Source of the DNA: Acuticoccus mangrovi | Lineage (GTDB): Bacteria; Pseudomonadota; Alphaproteobacteria; Rhizobiales; Amorphaceae | Assembly (NCBI RefSeq): GCF_016411865.1 | Contig: NZ_JAEKJA010000018.1 | Location: 1-64,000, forward strand | Length of the DNA: 64,000 nucleotides | Direction: 5' to 3' | In this document: positions 51,654-60,279 of the stretch, one piece after another | Numbering within the stretch: the stretch's first letter is position 1 | Layout: each line of letters starts with the position of its first letter | The notes under the pieces: generated by a model | What the model saw: only the letters and a program-made list of their open reading frames with translations | What the model was told of the DNA's origin: nothing | Database searches by the model: none | Program-made: the position numbers and the translations under genes

Positions 51654-53909
51654 ATGACGACCGACCGTATCGCCGCGCTGATGGCGCGGATGACGCTGGC
51701 CGAGAAGATCGGCCAGCTCAACCTGTTGAGCGCGGGCGAAGGCCCCGAGACCGGCAGCGCCGCCGTCGGCAACATCCGGGGGCGGCTCGAAAAGGGCCGT
51801 CTCGGCGCGATCTTCGGGACGAAGTCCGTGGTCTCGGTGCGCGCCTGGCAGGAGCTCGCGCTCGCCGGGTCGCGCCACGCGATCCCGCTCTTCTTCGCCG
51901 AGGACGTGATCCACGGCCATCGCACCGTGTTTCCGCTGCCGATCGCGCTCGCGGGCGCCTTCAGCCCGGCGGTGTGGGAGGCGACGGCGCGCGTCGCCGC
52001 CCGCGAGGCGGCCGCCGAGGGGATCAAGCAGGTCTACGCGCCGATGATCGACATCGCCCGCGATCCGCGCTGGGGCCGCGTCGCCGAAAGCCCTGGCGAG
52101 GACCCGTACCTCGCCTCCCGCTACGCCGAGGCGACGGTGCGCGGCCTCGAGGGCGACGACCTCACCCGCCCCGACACCGTGGTCGCGTGCCTGAAGCACT
52201 TCCTCGCCTACGGGGCGGCCGTGGGCGGGCGCGACTACGACAACGCCAGCCTCTCCGCCGAGGAGCTGATCGGCGTCTACGCCGAGCCCTTCCGCGCCGG
52301 CGTCGCCGCGGGGGCGGGCAGCGTGATGGCCGCCTTCAACGCGGTGAACAAGCGGCCGATGCACGCCCACCGCCCGCTCATCGAGGGTTGGTTGCGCGGC
52401 AAGGCCGGCTTCGACGGGCTGCTCGTCGCCGACTATACGGGGATCGCCGAGCTCAGCGCCCACGGCCTCGGCGACGGGGCGACGGTCACCGCCCTCGCCC
52501 TGCTCGCCGGCGTCGACATGGACATGATCGGCGAGAACTACCTGCACCATCTGCCCCGCCTCGCGGTGGAGGGGCTCGACGCCCCCGAGGCGGGCCTTTC
52601 GATCGCTGCGGGCGACATCTGTGCCGCCGTCGACCGGGCCTGCACCCGCGTCCTCACGCTGAAGGAGCGCCTCGGCCTGTTCGACGATCCGTTCCGCTAT
52701 TGCGACGAGGCGCGCGCCACGACCACGGCGCTGTCGCCCGAGCACCGCCGCGTGGCGCGCGACGCGATCGCCGAGAGCACGGTGCTCCTCAAGAACGACG
52801 GCGTTCTGCCGCTGCGCACGGGGGCCCGCGTCGCCCTCGTCGGGGCGATGGCGGACGACCGCACCAACGTCCTCGGCACCTGGGCGGTGTCGGGCGACCA
52901 GGCCGCCGCCGTCACCTTCCGCGAGGGGCTGCAAGCCCACCTCGAGGAGCCGCTCACCTGCGTGAAGGGGGCCGACATCGTCGACGACCCCGAGCTCGCC
53001 CACCGTCTCAACGTGCACGGCCAGACCGTGTTTCTCGACGACCGCCCCGCCGCGCTGATGGTGGAGGAGGCGGTCGCGGCCGCCCGCGCCGCCGACGTGG
53101 TGGTGGCCGTGGTGGGCGAGGCGCGGGAATATTCCGGCGAGTGCTCCTCGCGCACCGACCTCGACCTGCCGCCGCCGCAGCAGCGCCTGGTGGAGGCGCT
53201 CGCGGCCACGGGTACGCCGCTCGTCCTCGTGGTGCAGACCGGCCGGCCGCTCGCCTTGGAGCGCGAGACGGCGCTCGCCAGCGCCGTGGTGCTCGCCTGG
53301 TTCGCCGGCACCGAGGCGGGCAACGGCATCGCCGACGTCCTGACCGGCACCGAGCCCGGCGGCCGTCTCGCGATCACCTTTCCCGCCCGCACCGGCCAGG
53401 TGCCGGTGCTCTACGCCGCCGAGCCCACCGGGCGCCCCTATCCGGGCCACTTCGAGAAGTTCAAGACGGGCTATGTCGACCTTCCCGACACGATCCCGCC
53501 GGCGACGGGCCTCTTTCCCTTCGGCTTCGGCCTCTCCTACACGACGTTCGACTATGCCGCGCCCACCGTGGAGCGGGACCGCCTCGCCGGGGACGACACC
53601 GCGCGCGTGCGCGTCGTCGTCACCAACACCGGCGTGCGGCGCGGCTCGACGGTGGTCCAGCTCTACGTGTCCGACCCCGTCGCCCGCATCACCCGGCCGA
53701 TGATCGAGCTCAAAGGGTTCAAGAAGATCGTCCTCGATCCCGGCGAAACGCGGGAGGTCGCCTTCAGCCTCACCCGTCGCGATCTCGCCTACGCGATCGG
53801 CGAGGAGCCGCTCGCGGTGGAGTGGGTGTGGGACCCCGGCGTGTTCGTGTTCCGCACCGGCCCCAACGCCCGCGATCTCCAGAGCGTGGCGGTGCACTGG
53901 GATGGCTGA
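51654..53909 (+). CDS. GH3 beta-glucosidase
   Basis: 751 residues. GH3 core: MTLAEKIGQLN, FAEDVIHGHRTVFPLPIA, YAPMIDIARDPRWGRVAESPGEDPYLAS, CLKHFLAYGAAVGGRDYDN, and the nucleophile at Asp260 in VADYTG. The second domain has ESTVLLKNDGVLPL and the C-terminal part a fibronectin III-like fold (VVTNTGVRRGSTVVQLYV). There is no signal peptide, so it is cytoplasmic. It probably removes terminal glucose from beta-linked oligosaccharides, in line with GH144 next door. ATG 51654; GH144 overlaps its end by 8 bases. Confidence 0.92.
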   Translation: MTTDRIAALMARMTLAEKIGQLNLLSAGEGPETGSAAVGNIRGRLEKGRLGAIFGTKSVVSVRAWQELALAGSRHAIPLFFAEDVIHGHRTVFPLPIALAGAFSPAVWEATARVAAREAAAEGIKQVYAPMIDIARDPRWGRVAESPGEDPYLASRYAEATVRGLEGDDLTRPDTVVACLKHFLAYGAAVGGRDYDNASLSAEELIGVYAEPFRAGVAAGAGSVMAAFNAVNKRPMHAHRPLIEGWLRGKAGFDGLLVADYTGIAELSAHGLGDGATVTALALLAGVDMDMIGENYLHHLPRLAVEGLDAPEAGLSIAAGDICAAVDRACTRVLTLKERLGLFDDPFRYCDEARATTTALSPEHRRVARDAIAESTVLLKNDGVLPLRTGARVALVGAMADDRTNVLGTWAVSGDQAAAVTFREGLQAHLEEPLTCVKGADIVDDPELAHRLNVHGQTVFLDDRPAALMVEEAVAAARAADVVVAVVGEAREYSGECSSRTDLDLPPPQQRLVEALAATGTPLVLVVQTGRPLALERETALASAVVLAWFAGTEAGNGIADVLTGTEPGGRLAITFPARTGQVPVLYAAEPTGRPYPGHFEKFKTGYVDLPDTIPPATGLFPFGFGLSYTTFDYAAPTVERDRLAGDDTARVRVVVTNTGVRRGSTVVQLYVSDPVARITRPMIELKGFKKIVLDPGETREVAFSLTRRDLAYAIGEEPLAVEWVWDPGVFVFRTGPNARDLQSVAVHWDG

Positions 53910-55179
53910 AGCCGTCCTCAACCCCGGCCGTCCGCCGTCGGGCCTCTCCGACGACGATCTGCTCGACGCCGTCTCCCGCGCCGCGCTCGCCTATTTCTGG
54001 GACTTCGCCCACCCCGTCAGCGGTATGACGCGCGAGCGCAGCGGCGGCGCCTTCGGCTACGACGTGGAGCGCGTCGTCACCACCGGCGGCACCGGCTTCG
54101 GGCTGATGGCGCTGGTGGTGGGGGCGGCACGCGGCTGGCTCGCGCGGCCCGCCGTGGTGGAGCGGATCGCCACCGTCGCGGCCTTTCTGGAGGCGGCGGA
54201 GCACCACGAGGGCGTCTTCCCCCACTTCATGGACGGGGCGACGGGGGCGACGATCCCGTTCTCGCCGACCGACGACGGGGGCGACCTCGTCGAGACCTCG
54301 TTCCTGATGGCGGGGCTCCTCACCGCGCGGCAGGCCTTCGCCGAGGAGGCGACGCTGGTCGCGACGATCGATCGGCTGTGGCGGCGCGTCGACTGGGCAG
54401 CCCACGTGCGGCAGTCCGACGGTGGGCTGATGTGGCACAAGAGCCCGCGCCATCCGTGGACCGACAAGAGCCTGCCGATCCGAGGGTGGAACGAGAGCCT
54501 CGTGACCTTCGTGTTGGCGACGGGCTCGCCGACCCACCCGATCGCGCCCGAAATCTACCATCGCTCCTGGGCGCGGGCGGAGGAATTCCTCAACGGCGCC
54601 ACCTACTACGGCATCCGTCTGCCGCTCGGGCCGCCGATGGGCGGGCCGCTGTTCCTCTCCCACTACTCCTTCCTCGGGATCGACCCGGACGGGCTGCGCG
54701 ACGCCTACGCGGACTACGGCGAGCAGGTCCGCGCCCACGTCGCGATCAACCGGGCCTACTGCATCGACAATCCCGGCCGGCACGCGGGCTACGGGCCGGC
54801 CTGCTGGGGCCTCACCGCGAGCGACAGCCCCGCGGGCTACGCCGCCCATTCGCCGACCAACGATCTCGGCGTGATCTCGCCGACGGCGGCGGTCGCCTCG
54901 CTTCCCTTCGCGCCGGAGGCGGCGATGGCGGCGCTGCGCCACTTCGTGGAGGATCGCGGTGCCGCGCTGTGGGGCCCCTACGGCCTCGCCGACGCCTTCG
55001 CCCCGGCGACCGGGTGGGTGGCGCCGGCGACGCTCGCCATCGATCAGGGCCCCATCGTCGTGATGATCGAGAACTACCGCACCGGCCTCGTCTGGCAGCT
55101 GATGATGTCGGCGCCGGAGGTGGCGGCGGGCCTCCGTCGGCTCGGCTTCACGAGCCCGCGCCTCGCCCCGACGAGCTGA
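53902..55179 (+). CDS. GH144 endo-beta-1,2-glucanase-like protein
   Basis: 425 residues of the Glycoamylase (PF10091) family, whose characterised members split beta-1,2-glucan. LSDDDLLDAVSRAALAYFWDFAHP opens the alpha/alpha barrel. Conserved acids are Glu131 (DLVETSFLMAG) and Glu198 (GWNESLVTF), 67 residues apart, compatible with the reported catalytic pair. No signal peptide is visible, unlike the usual periplasmic members. Translation is coupled to GH3 by an 8-base overlap, and the 3' end overlaps the convergent GH15 gene by 32 bases. Confidence 0.85.
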   Translation: MAEAVLNPGRPPSGLSDDDLLDAVSRAALAYFWDFAHPVSGMTRERSGGAFGYDVERVVTTGGTGFGLMALVVGAARGWLARPAVVERIATVAAFLEAAEHHEGVFPHFMDGATGATIPFSPTDDGGDLVETSFLMAGLLTARQAFAEEATLVATIDRLWRRVDWAAHVRQSDGGLMWHKSPRHPWTDKSLPIRGWNESLVTFVLATGSPTHPIAPEIYHRSWARAEEFLNGATYYGIRLPLGPPMGGPLFLSHYSFLGIDPDGLRDAYADYGEQVRAHVAINRAYCIDNPGRHAGYGPACWGLTASDSPAGYAAHSPTNDLGVISPTAAVASLPFAPEAAMAALRHFVEDRGAALWGPYGLADAFAPATGWVAPATLAIDQGPIVVMIENYRTGLVWQLMMSAPEVAAGLRRLGFTSPRLAPTS

Positions 55180-56404
55180 GCGCGTCGCGCCGCGCCTGTG
55201 CGGCGGCGAGGAGCGCGGCGTGGCTCCAGGTGAGGTCGCGGCAGGAGGTGGGGGCGCCGGTGGTCCGGTCGAGCTGCTCCGGCAGGGCGCCCGGCTGCGG
55301 CAGGGCCCGGCGCACCGCTTCCAGATAGCGCGTTCCCGCGACGAGTTCCGCCTCATAGCCGAGGAGGCGGGCGCGGCGAAAGTGAAACTCGGCGAAGCCG
55401 AGGCTCGTCGGCAGCCAGGGATTGCCGCCGAAATAGACGTCGCCCGGAAAGCGCCCCACGAGGGGAAGGTCCGCGGCGAGCGGGTAGGCGGCGCGCGACC
55501 AGCGAGCGATATGGCGCGCGGTGCCTGCCATCCGCTCGTCGCCGACGCCGAACGGCGCGTCCGCCGCGCCGAGGAGGGCGCCGAGGATCGTGGCGGCGTC
55601 GCTCTCGCCGGGCTCGGCGTTCGAGGACGCCTTGAAGTGATCGCCACACCAGAGCGCGTCGAGGGCGCGATCGATGCGGCGCAGGGCCGGACCGATGTCG
55701 CCGAGCCGCTCGCCGGCCGCCGCGAGGGCGGCGCGCTGGGCGAGGAGGGTGAAGGCGTCGAGCGCCGCCGGCTCCTCCTCCCACGGGCCGATGGCGGGCT
55801 CGCCGGCGTGGGCGAGCACGTGGCCGAGATCGAGCCGCAGCAGGCGTTCGGCCGCCTCGACCGGTCCCGGGGCGTGCGCGAAGACCTCCATCGCGGCGAG
55901 AACGGAGAGGGCGCGCAGGGCCGGGCCGTCGAACTGCGGCCGGCTCCAGCGCTCCACGTCGACGCTGCCGTCGGCATTGGCGCGCGGCTCGCCGAGGAGG
56001 GCATCGCCGTGGAGGGCGGCGAGCTCGGCGTCGGGACGCAGGAAGCGGCGATGGTCGGCGCTGGTCGTCTCGGCGAGGGGGTTGTGCGCCGGCCCCGGCC
56101 GCGTCGCGATGGCGAGGCTGAAGCGCACATAGTCGGCGAGGCGGCGCCGCCAGGCGGGATCGGCGGAGAGGGGGACGGCCGACAGCATCACCACCCCGGC
56201 GTCGCGGACCCAGTGGTAGAAGTAGTCGGGCTCCGGGTCCCATAGGGCCGGTACCGGCGAGGCGAGCACGCTCCCCGCCGCCGGCACGACGGTGAGGCCG
56301 AAGGCGGGCCGGGTGTGGCGGAGGTGGGTGGCGGAAACGGCCGCCGCCATCGCCGCCGCCGAGTGGCGCTCCTGCGCCTCGAGCCAGGCGTCGAGACCGC
56401 TCAC
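55148..56404 (-). CDS. GH15 glucoamylase-like protein
   Basis: 418 residues. YFYHWVRDAG (about 61-70), LAETTSADHRRFLRPDAEL, the acid cluster GPWEEE (Glu209-211), YFGGNPWLPTSLGFAEFHFRRA and LTWSHAALLAA are the GH15 landmarks of glucoamylases, which release glucose from alpha-linked chains. No signal peptide. It is encoded in the direction opposite to GH144, with a 32-base overlap of coding ends, and 34 bases downstream of an alpha/beta hydrolase gene on its strand. The glucosidic linkage it cuts is uncertain. Confidence 0.85.
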   Translation of the reverse strand: MSGLDAWLEAQERHSAAAMAAAVSATHLRHTRPAFGLTVVPAAGSVLASPVPALWDPEPDYFYHWVRDAGVVMLSAVPLSADPAWRRRLADYVRFSLAIATRPGPAHNPLAETTSADHRRFLRPDAELAALHGDALLGEPRANADGSVDVERWSRPQFDGPALRALSVLAAMEVFAHAPGPVEAAERLLRLDLGHVLAHAGEPAIGPWEEEPAALDAFTLLAQRAALAAAGERLGDIGPALRRIDRALDALWCGDHFKASSNAEPGESDAATILGALLGAADAPFGVGDERMAGTARHIARWSRAAYPLAADLPLVGRFPGDVYFGGNPWLPTSLGFAEFHFRRARLLGYEAELVAGTRYLEAVRRALPQPGALPEQLDRTTGAPTSCRDLTWSHAALLAAAQARRDALSSSGRGAGS

Positions 56405-56438
56405 GCCGGGACCGTCGCAGGAGGTGGGGGTCGGGCGG

Positions 56439-57173
56439 TCATCCGAGCAGCCGATCGAGGGCGTGGCCGACGCTCGCGACGTAGGCGGGGCCGAGGGGCG
56501 AATGCGGCTCGCCCGGGATCACGTCGACGTGGGCGCGGGTCCCGAGCCAGCCGGCGAGGCGGTGGGCGTGGGCGGGGGGCGTCACGGCATCGTCGGCGCC
56601 GACGATGATGGCGACGGGCACGTCCACCAAGGGTGCGACCGCAGCGAGATCGTGCCGCGGCCACTCGTCGTGCGCCGCCGCCACCTCCTGAAAGAGGGCG
56701 GGGAGGGCGTCGGGTCCCATCGCCTGCCGCGCCGCGAAGAGGGCGGTGCCGGAGATCACCGGCGCCACGGCGAGCACGCCGCGCAGATGGGCCGGGTGCC
56801 GTGCCGCGAGGCGGAGCGCGGCGTAGGCGCCCATCGAGTGGCCGGCGAGAAGCCGCGGGCACGCGGGTTCGGCCGCCTCCGCCCACTCGACCACGGTCGC
56901 GACGTCCGCGAGGTGAGCGGCCATGGTGAAGTCGCAGGCCGCGCCGGCGCTGTCGTTGTTGGCCGAATGGCAGAGATCGGGGGCGACGGTGACGAGGCCT
57001 CGCTCGGTGGCCGCCGCGAGGATCGGCACGAGGTGAGGAGCCGCGGCGGCGCCGTTGCGGCCGTGCGCGAGGATCAGCGTGCCTCGCGCCGTGCCCGCCG
57101 GGCGACGGACGTGCACCGTCATCGGCCCGGCGCTTCCGGCGAGGACGACAGCGTGCTCGGCGGTCAAGGTCAT
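56439..57173 (-). CDS. Alpha/beta hydrolase
   Basis: 244 residues. The nucleophile elbow LAGHSMGAYAAL, the acid in GADDAVTP and the histidine in IPGEPHSPLG give a complete Ser-Asp-His triad. The oxyanion region is ILAHGRNGAAAAPHL. It is probably a cytoplasmic esterase, lactonase or dienelactone hydrolase-like enzyme. It heads a two-gene unit with GH15 (34-base gap), so a deacylation of the glycan is possible. Confidence 0.82.
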   Translation of the reverse strand: MTLTAEHAVVLAGSAGPMTVHVRRPAGTARGTLILAHGRNGAAAAPHLVPILAAATERGLVTVAPDLCHSANNDSAGAACDFTMAAHLADVATVVEWAEAAEPACPRLLAGHSMGAYAALRLAARHPAHLRGVLAVAPVISGTALFAARQAMGPDALPALFQEVAAAHDEWPRHDLAAVAPLVDVPVAIIVGADDAVTPPAHAHRLAGWLGTRAHVDVIPGEPHSPLGPAYVASVGHALDRLLG

Positions 57174-57432
57174 CGGCCTCTCCCGGCGCCGCGCCCGAAG
57201 CAGCGCGCGCCAACGCCGATTGGTGACGCGCCCAACCCGGATCGGTCAAGCGTCGGTTTTCACCGAACCATCTCGTCCTATCTGGTTACGTAAAAGACAT
57301 GATTTCATCACACATTTATCTGAAAAATTGGGATGAAAAAACGCAACGAGGCGCTAATCGGCGATGAAAATGGGCTCAAAGTGCCGGCGCGGGCTGGCAT
57401 CTTTCCGTCACCAAACGGAGGAGGGGAGCCTC

Positions 57433-58173
57433 ATGCGACGCATCGGCCTCATCGGCGGAATGAGCTGGGAAAGCACCGCCATCTACTATCAGGAGATCAA
57501 CCGCCGGGTGCGCGACGCCGAGGGTGGGCTGGTGTCGGCCGACGTTCTGATCCACTCGGTCAATTTCGCCGAGGTCGTGGCACTGCAGCAGGCCGGCCGG
57601 TGGGACGAGGCGGCGCGGCTGCTTGAGGGCGTTGCCCAGGGGCTCGAGGGGGCGGGCGCCGAGGCGCTGCTCATCTGCACCAACACCATGCACATCCTCG
57701 CCGGCGAGATCGAGGCGGCGACCAACGTGCCGCTCCTCCACATCGTCGACGTGACGGCGGTGGCGATCCGTGCCGCCGGGCTGAAGCGTCCGCTCCTCCT
57801 CGCGACCCGCTACACCATGGAAAAGCCGTTCTATCTCGACCGGATGCGCACCTTCGGCCTCGCTCCGATGGTGCCCGCCGAGGCGGATCGCGGCGACGTC
57901 CACGACATCATCTTCGGCGAGCTCTGCTGCGGCGTCGTGAAAGAGGCGAGCCGGGAGCGCTATCGCGATGTCATCCGGCGCGGCATCGCGGAGGGCGCCG
58001 ACGCTGTGATCCTTGGCTGCACCGAGATCGGCATGCTGGTGGGGGCGGAGGACGCCGCCGTCCCGGTGTTCGATTCCACCCTCCTGCACGCCCAGGCCGC
58101 GGTGGACTTCGCCCTCGGCGCTCCAGCGGGCGCGCCGGCCGTCAGGCGTAGCGCGTTGGAACACTCGTTGTGA
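57433..58173 (+). CDS. Aspartate/glutamate racemase family protein
   Basis: 246 residues. Two cysteine acid/base positions are seen: ICTNTMH (LLICTNTMHILA, near 83) and LGCTEIGML (near 190), the pairing used by cofactor-free Asp/Glu racemases. The N-terminus RRIGLIGGMSWESTAIYYQEIN is characteristic of the YgeA/RacD group. The ATG at 57433 follows GAGGGGAGCC. The 3' end overlaps the convergent Lrp gene by 32 bases. Specificity for aspartate, glutamate or another amino acid cannot be read. Confidence 0.9.
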   Translation: MRRIGLIGGMSWESTAIYYQEINRRVRDAEGGLVSADVLIHSVNFAEVVALQQAGRWDEAARLLEGVAQGLEGAGAEALLICTNTMHILAGEIEAATNVPLLHIVDVTAVAIRAAGLKRPLLLATRYTMEKPFYLDRMRTFGLAPMVPAEADRGDVHDIIFGELCCGVVKEASRERYRDVIRRGIAEGADAVILGCTEIGMLVGAEDAAVPVFDSTLLHAQAAVDFALGAPAGAPAVRRSALEHSL

Positions 58174-58606
58174 ACTTCAGCTCCTCCATCACGATGGAGG
58201 ACGTGAGGTCGAGGAATTCCAGCCGCGAGATCAGCGCCTTGTAGACCTGGTCGAAGCGCTCGATGTCGGGCACCACGAGGCGCACCAGATAGTCGATCTC
58301 GCCGGCGAGGCGGTAGCTCTCCACGATCTCCGGAATATCGTGGACCGCCTGCTTGAACTCGTCGATCCATCCGACGCGATGGATCGGCGTCTTCACCTGG
58401 ATGAACACCGTCATCCCCACGTTCACCTTCTTGCGGTCGACGAGGGCGACGCGGGCGCGAATGTAGCCCTCCTTCTCCAGCCGTCGAATGCGCCGCCAGC
58501 ATGGCGTGTGCGACAGACCCACCCGCTCGCCGATCTCGGCGATGGGGACGGTCGCGTCCTCCTGCAGGAGATCCAGAATCTTCCGATCGAACGCGTCGAG
58601 GGTCAT
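58142..58606 (-). CDS. Lrp/AsnC-family transcriptional regulator
   Basis: 154 residues. The N-terminal winged helix (DAFDRKILDLLQEDATVPIAEIGERVGLSHTPCWRRIRRLEKEGYI) is followed by an ACT-like RAM domain with the usual SYRLAGEIDYLVRLVVPD. Lrp proteins sense an amino acid and form octamers. Convergent with the racemase gene (32-base overlap) and divergent from the flavin monooxygenase. Control of the racemase or of the monooxygenase is plausible. ATG 58606; the 13 codons upstream are not conserved. Confidence 0.93.
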   Translation of the reverse strand: MTLDAFDRKILDLLQEDATVPIAEIGERVGLSHTPCWRRIRRLEKEGYIRARVALVDRKKVNVGMTVFIQVKTPIHRVGWIDEFKQAVHDIPEIVESYRLAGEIDYLVRLVVPDIERFDQVYKALISRLEFLDLTSSIVMEELKFTTSVPTRYA

Positions 58607-58740
58607 GGTCTCGCGATTCTCGCCAAAATGAGGATGAAACCGCACACCGGCGGCGAGGCGCGCGATTGCATGTTTCTTGCTTGACGGTGCGGGAGCCTGC
58701 GCGTTCGCGCAAGTGCGAGATCCTGACCAGGAGCCTGAAT

Positions 58741-60186
58741 GTGAAGCCGGAAACGGACGGCGCGGGCCTCCTCGCGCTGGAGCGGGAGGTGCGCCGCGAT
58801 CTCGAGCGTTTGCAGGAGCCCGCCGAACCCTGGGTGCCGCCGCGCTATGCGGCCGACGGCACGCGCATCCTCGACGTCGTCATCGTCGGGGCGGGAATGG
58901 CGGGGCTGGCGCTCGCGGCGAGCCTTGCTCGGGACGGTGTCGACAACGTCCTCGTCGTCGATCGCAGCGAGCCCGACCGGGCCGGGCCATGGGCGACCTA
59001 CGCCCGCATGCCCACCCTGCGCTCGCCCAAGCACCTTGCGGGGCCGGCGATCGGTCTGCCCTCGCTCACCTTCCGCGCCTGGCACGAAGCGCGGTTCGGC
59101 GCTGCGGCCTGGGACGAGCTCGACCGCATCCCCCGCCTGATGTGGAACGACTATCTCAACTGGTATCGCGACGTGATGGGCATCCGGGTGACCTCGCGCA
59201 CCGCCCTCAGCGACCTCGCGGGCGACGGCGACGGTCTTTCCCTGACCCTCACCGACGCCAACGCTGGGACCGAGGGCGTGCGGCATGTGCGCAGCCGTCT
59301 CGCGGTGCTCGCCATGGGGCGCGACGGGCTCGGTGGTCCGCGCCGCCCGCCGCTTTATGCCGGTCTGCCGCCCCGCCTCGTCGCCCACACCAGCGACTTC
59401 ATCGACTTTGCCGCCCTAGCGGGTCGCAGGGTCGGGGTGATCGGCGTCGGCTCCTCCGCCTTCGACAACGCCGGCGCGGCGCTCGAGGCGGGCGCCTCGG
59501 TCACCATGCTGGCGCGCCGGCCGGACATCCCCCGGGTCAACAAGACGCTCGGGGCGAACCACGCCGGCTACGCCAAGGGCTACGCCGACCTGCCCGCGGG
59601 CGCGCATCGGGAGATGGAGGCCGTCATGGCCGCCGCGGGCGTGCCACCGCCGCGCCCCTCGGTGCTGCGCTGCAGCCGGCACGAGGCGTTCGCGCTGCGC
59701 GTCGGCTGCACCGTCGCGGCGGCGCGGGAGGAGGCCGGCCGGGTGGTGCTCGAGACCTCGCATGGGCGCCTGGTGTTCGACGTCCTCATCCTCGCCACCG
59801 GCTTCGCGATCGACTGGTCGCTGCGTCCGGAGCTCGCCCGGCTCGCGGCGCGCGCGGCCCGCTCCGGCGAGGGCCCGCCCAACGCGGCACCCCCCGCCCT
59901 CGGCCCCGGCATGGAGTTTTGCGACGACGACGGCGATCCCGCCGCCTGGCCCGCCCGCGTCTACTGCCTCAACAACACCGCGGACCCCACCCACGGCCGC
60001 ATCGCCGGCGACATTCCGGGGATCAGCGTGGGCGCGGGGCGCGTCGCCGAGCACATCGTGCGCCGCCTCTTCGTGGAGGACTGGCCCGCCCATCTCGACG
60101 CGATCCGCCGTTTCGACCGCCCCGAGCTCATCGGCGACGAGTGGGTCACCGTCGCGCCTACCGATCGAGGCGACGGACATTCTTGA
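58741..60186 (+). CDS. FAD-dependent monooxygenase (flavin-containing/BVMO-like)
   Basis: 481 residues. The FAD loop VVIVGAGMAGLALA (about 46-59) and a second Rossmann fold with GVIGVGSSAFDNAGAAL bind FAD and NAD(P)H. The sequence LATGF is present near the C-terminal half (ILATGFAIDWSL), typical of N-oxygenating and Baeyer-Villiger enzymes, though the full BVMO fingerprint is not obvious. The GTG at 58741 has CAGGAGCC upstream. Its stop overlaps the TTGACA of the ABC operon promoter. The substrate is unknown. Confidence 0.85.
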   Translation: MKPETDGAGLLALEREVRRDLERLQEPAEPWVPPRYAADGTRILDVVIVGAGMAGLALAASLARDGVDNVLVVDRSEPDRAGPWATYARMPTLRSPKHLAGPAIGLPSLTFRAWHEARFGAAAWDELDRIPRLMWNDYLNWYRDVMGIRVTSRTALSDLAGDGDGLSLTLTDANAGTEGVRHVRSRLAVLAMGRDGLGGPRRPPLYAGLPPRLVAHTSDFIDFAALAGRRVGVIGVGSSAFDNAGAALEAGASVTMLARRPDIPRVNKTLGANHAGYAKGYADLPAGAHREMEAVMAAAGVPPPRPSVLRCSRHEAFALRVGCTVAAAREEAGRVVLETSHGRLVFDVLILATGFAIDWSLRPELARLAARAARSGEGPPNAAPPALGPGMEFCDDDGDPAAWPARVYCLNNTADPTHGRIAGDIPGISVGAGRVAEHIVRRLFVEDWPAHLDAIRRFDRPELIGDEWVTVAPTDRGDGHS

Positions 60187-60212
60187 CAACGCGAAGCCCT
60201 CTCGAATATCGA
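60183..60212 (+). promoter_or_regulatory. Promoter of the ribose-type ABC operon
   Basis: TTGACA (60183-60188, overlapping the upstream stop codon), 18-base spacer, TATCGA (60207-60212). About 68 bases lie between it and the ATG at 60280, with a palindrome in between. Confidence 0.6.
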
Positions 60213-60232
60213 TAGTGAATAAACTTCCTGCG

Positions 60233-60248
60233 ATGAATTTTTATTCAT
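60233..60248. promoter_or_regulatory. 6-4-6 operator candidate downstream of the ABC promoter
   Basis: ATGAAT (60233-60238), TTTT, ATTCAT (60243-60248), flanked by partially symmetric GC (GCG / TGC). A third ATTCA-like half, TGAATAAA, lies at 60216-60223. Position just beyond the expected transcription start fits repression, perhaps by the SorC-type regulator at the operon end. Confidence 0.5.
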
Positions 60249-60279
60249 TGCGCGATCAAGCATCGAAGAGGAAACGCGG

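Noticed and set aside
49362-53921. An uninterrupted minus-strand reading frame of 1519 codons across the ABC and GH3 genes
   Set aside because: It is antisense to two clearly conserved genes, is dominated by Arg, Gly, Ala, His and Val, and has no domain. Strong GC bias in the third position suppresses stop codons on the opposite strand.
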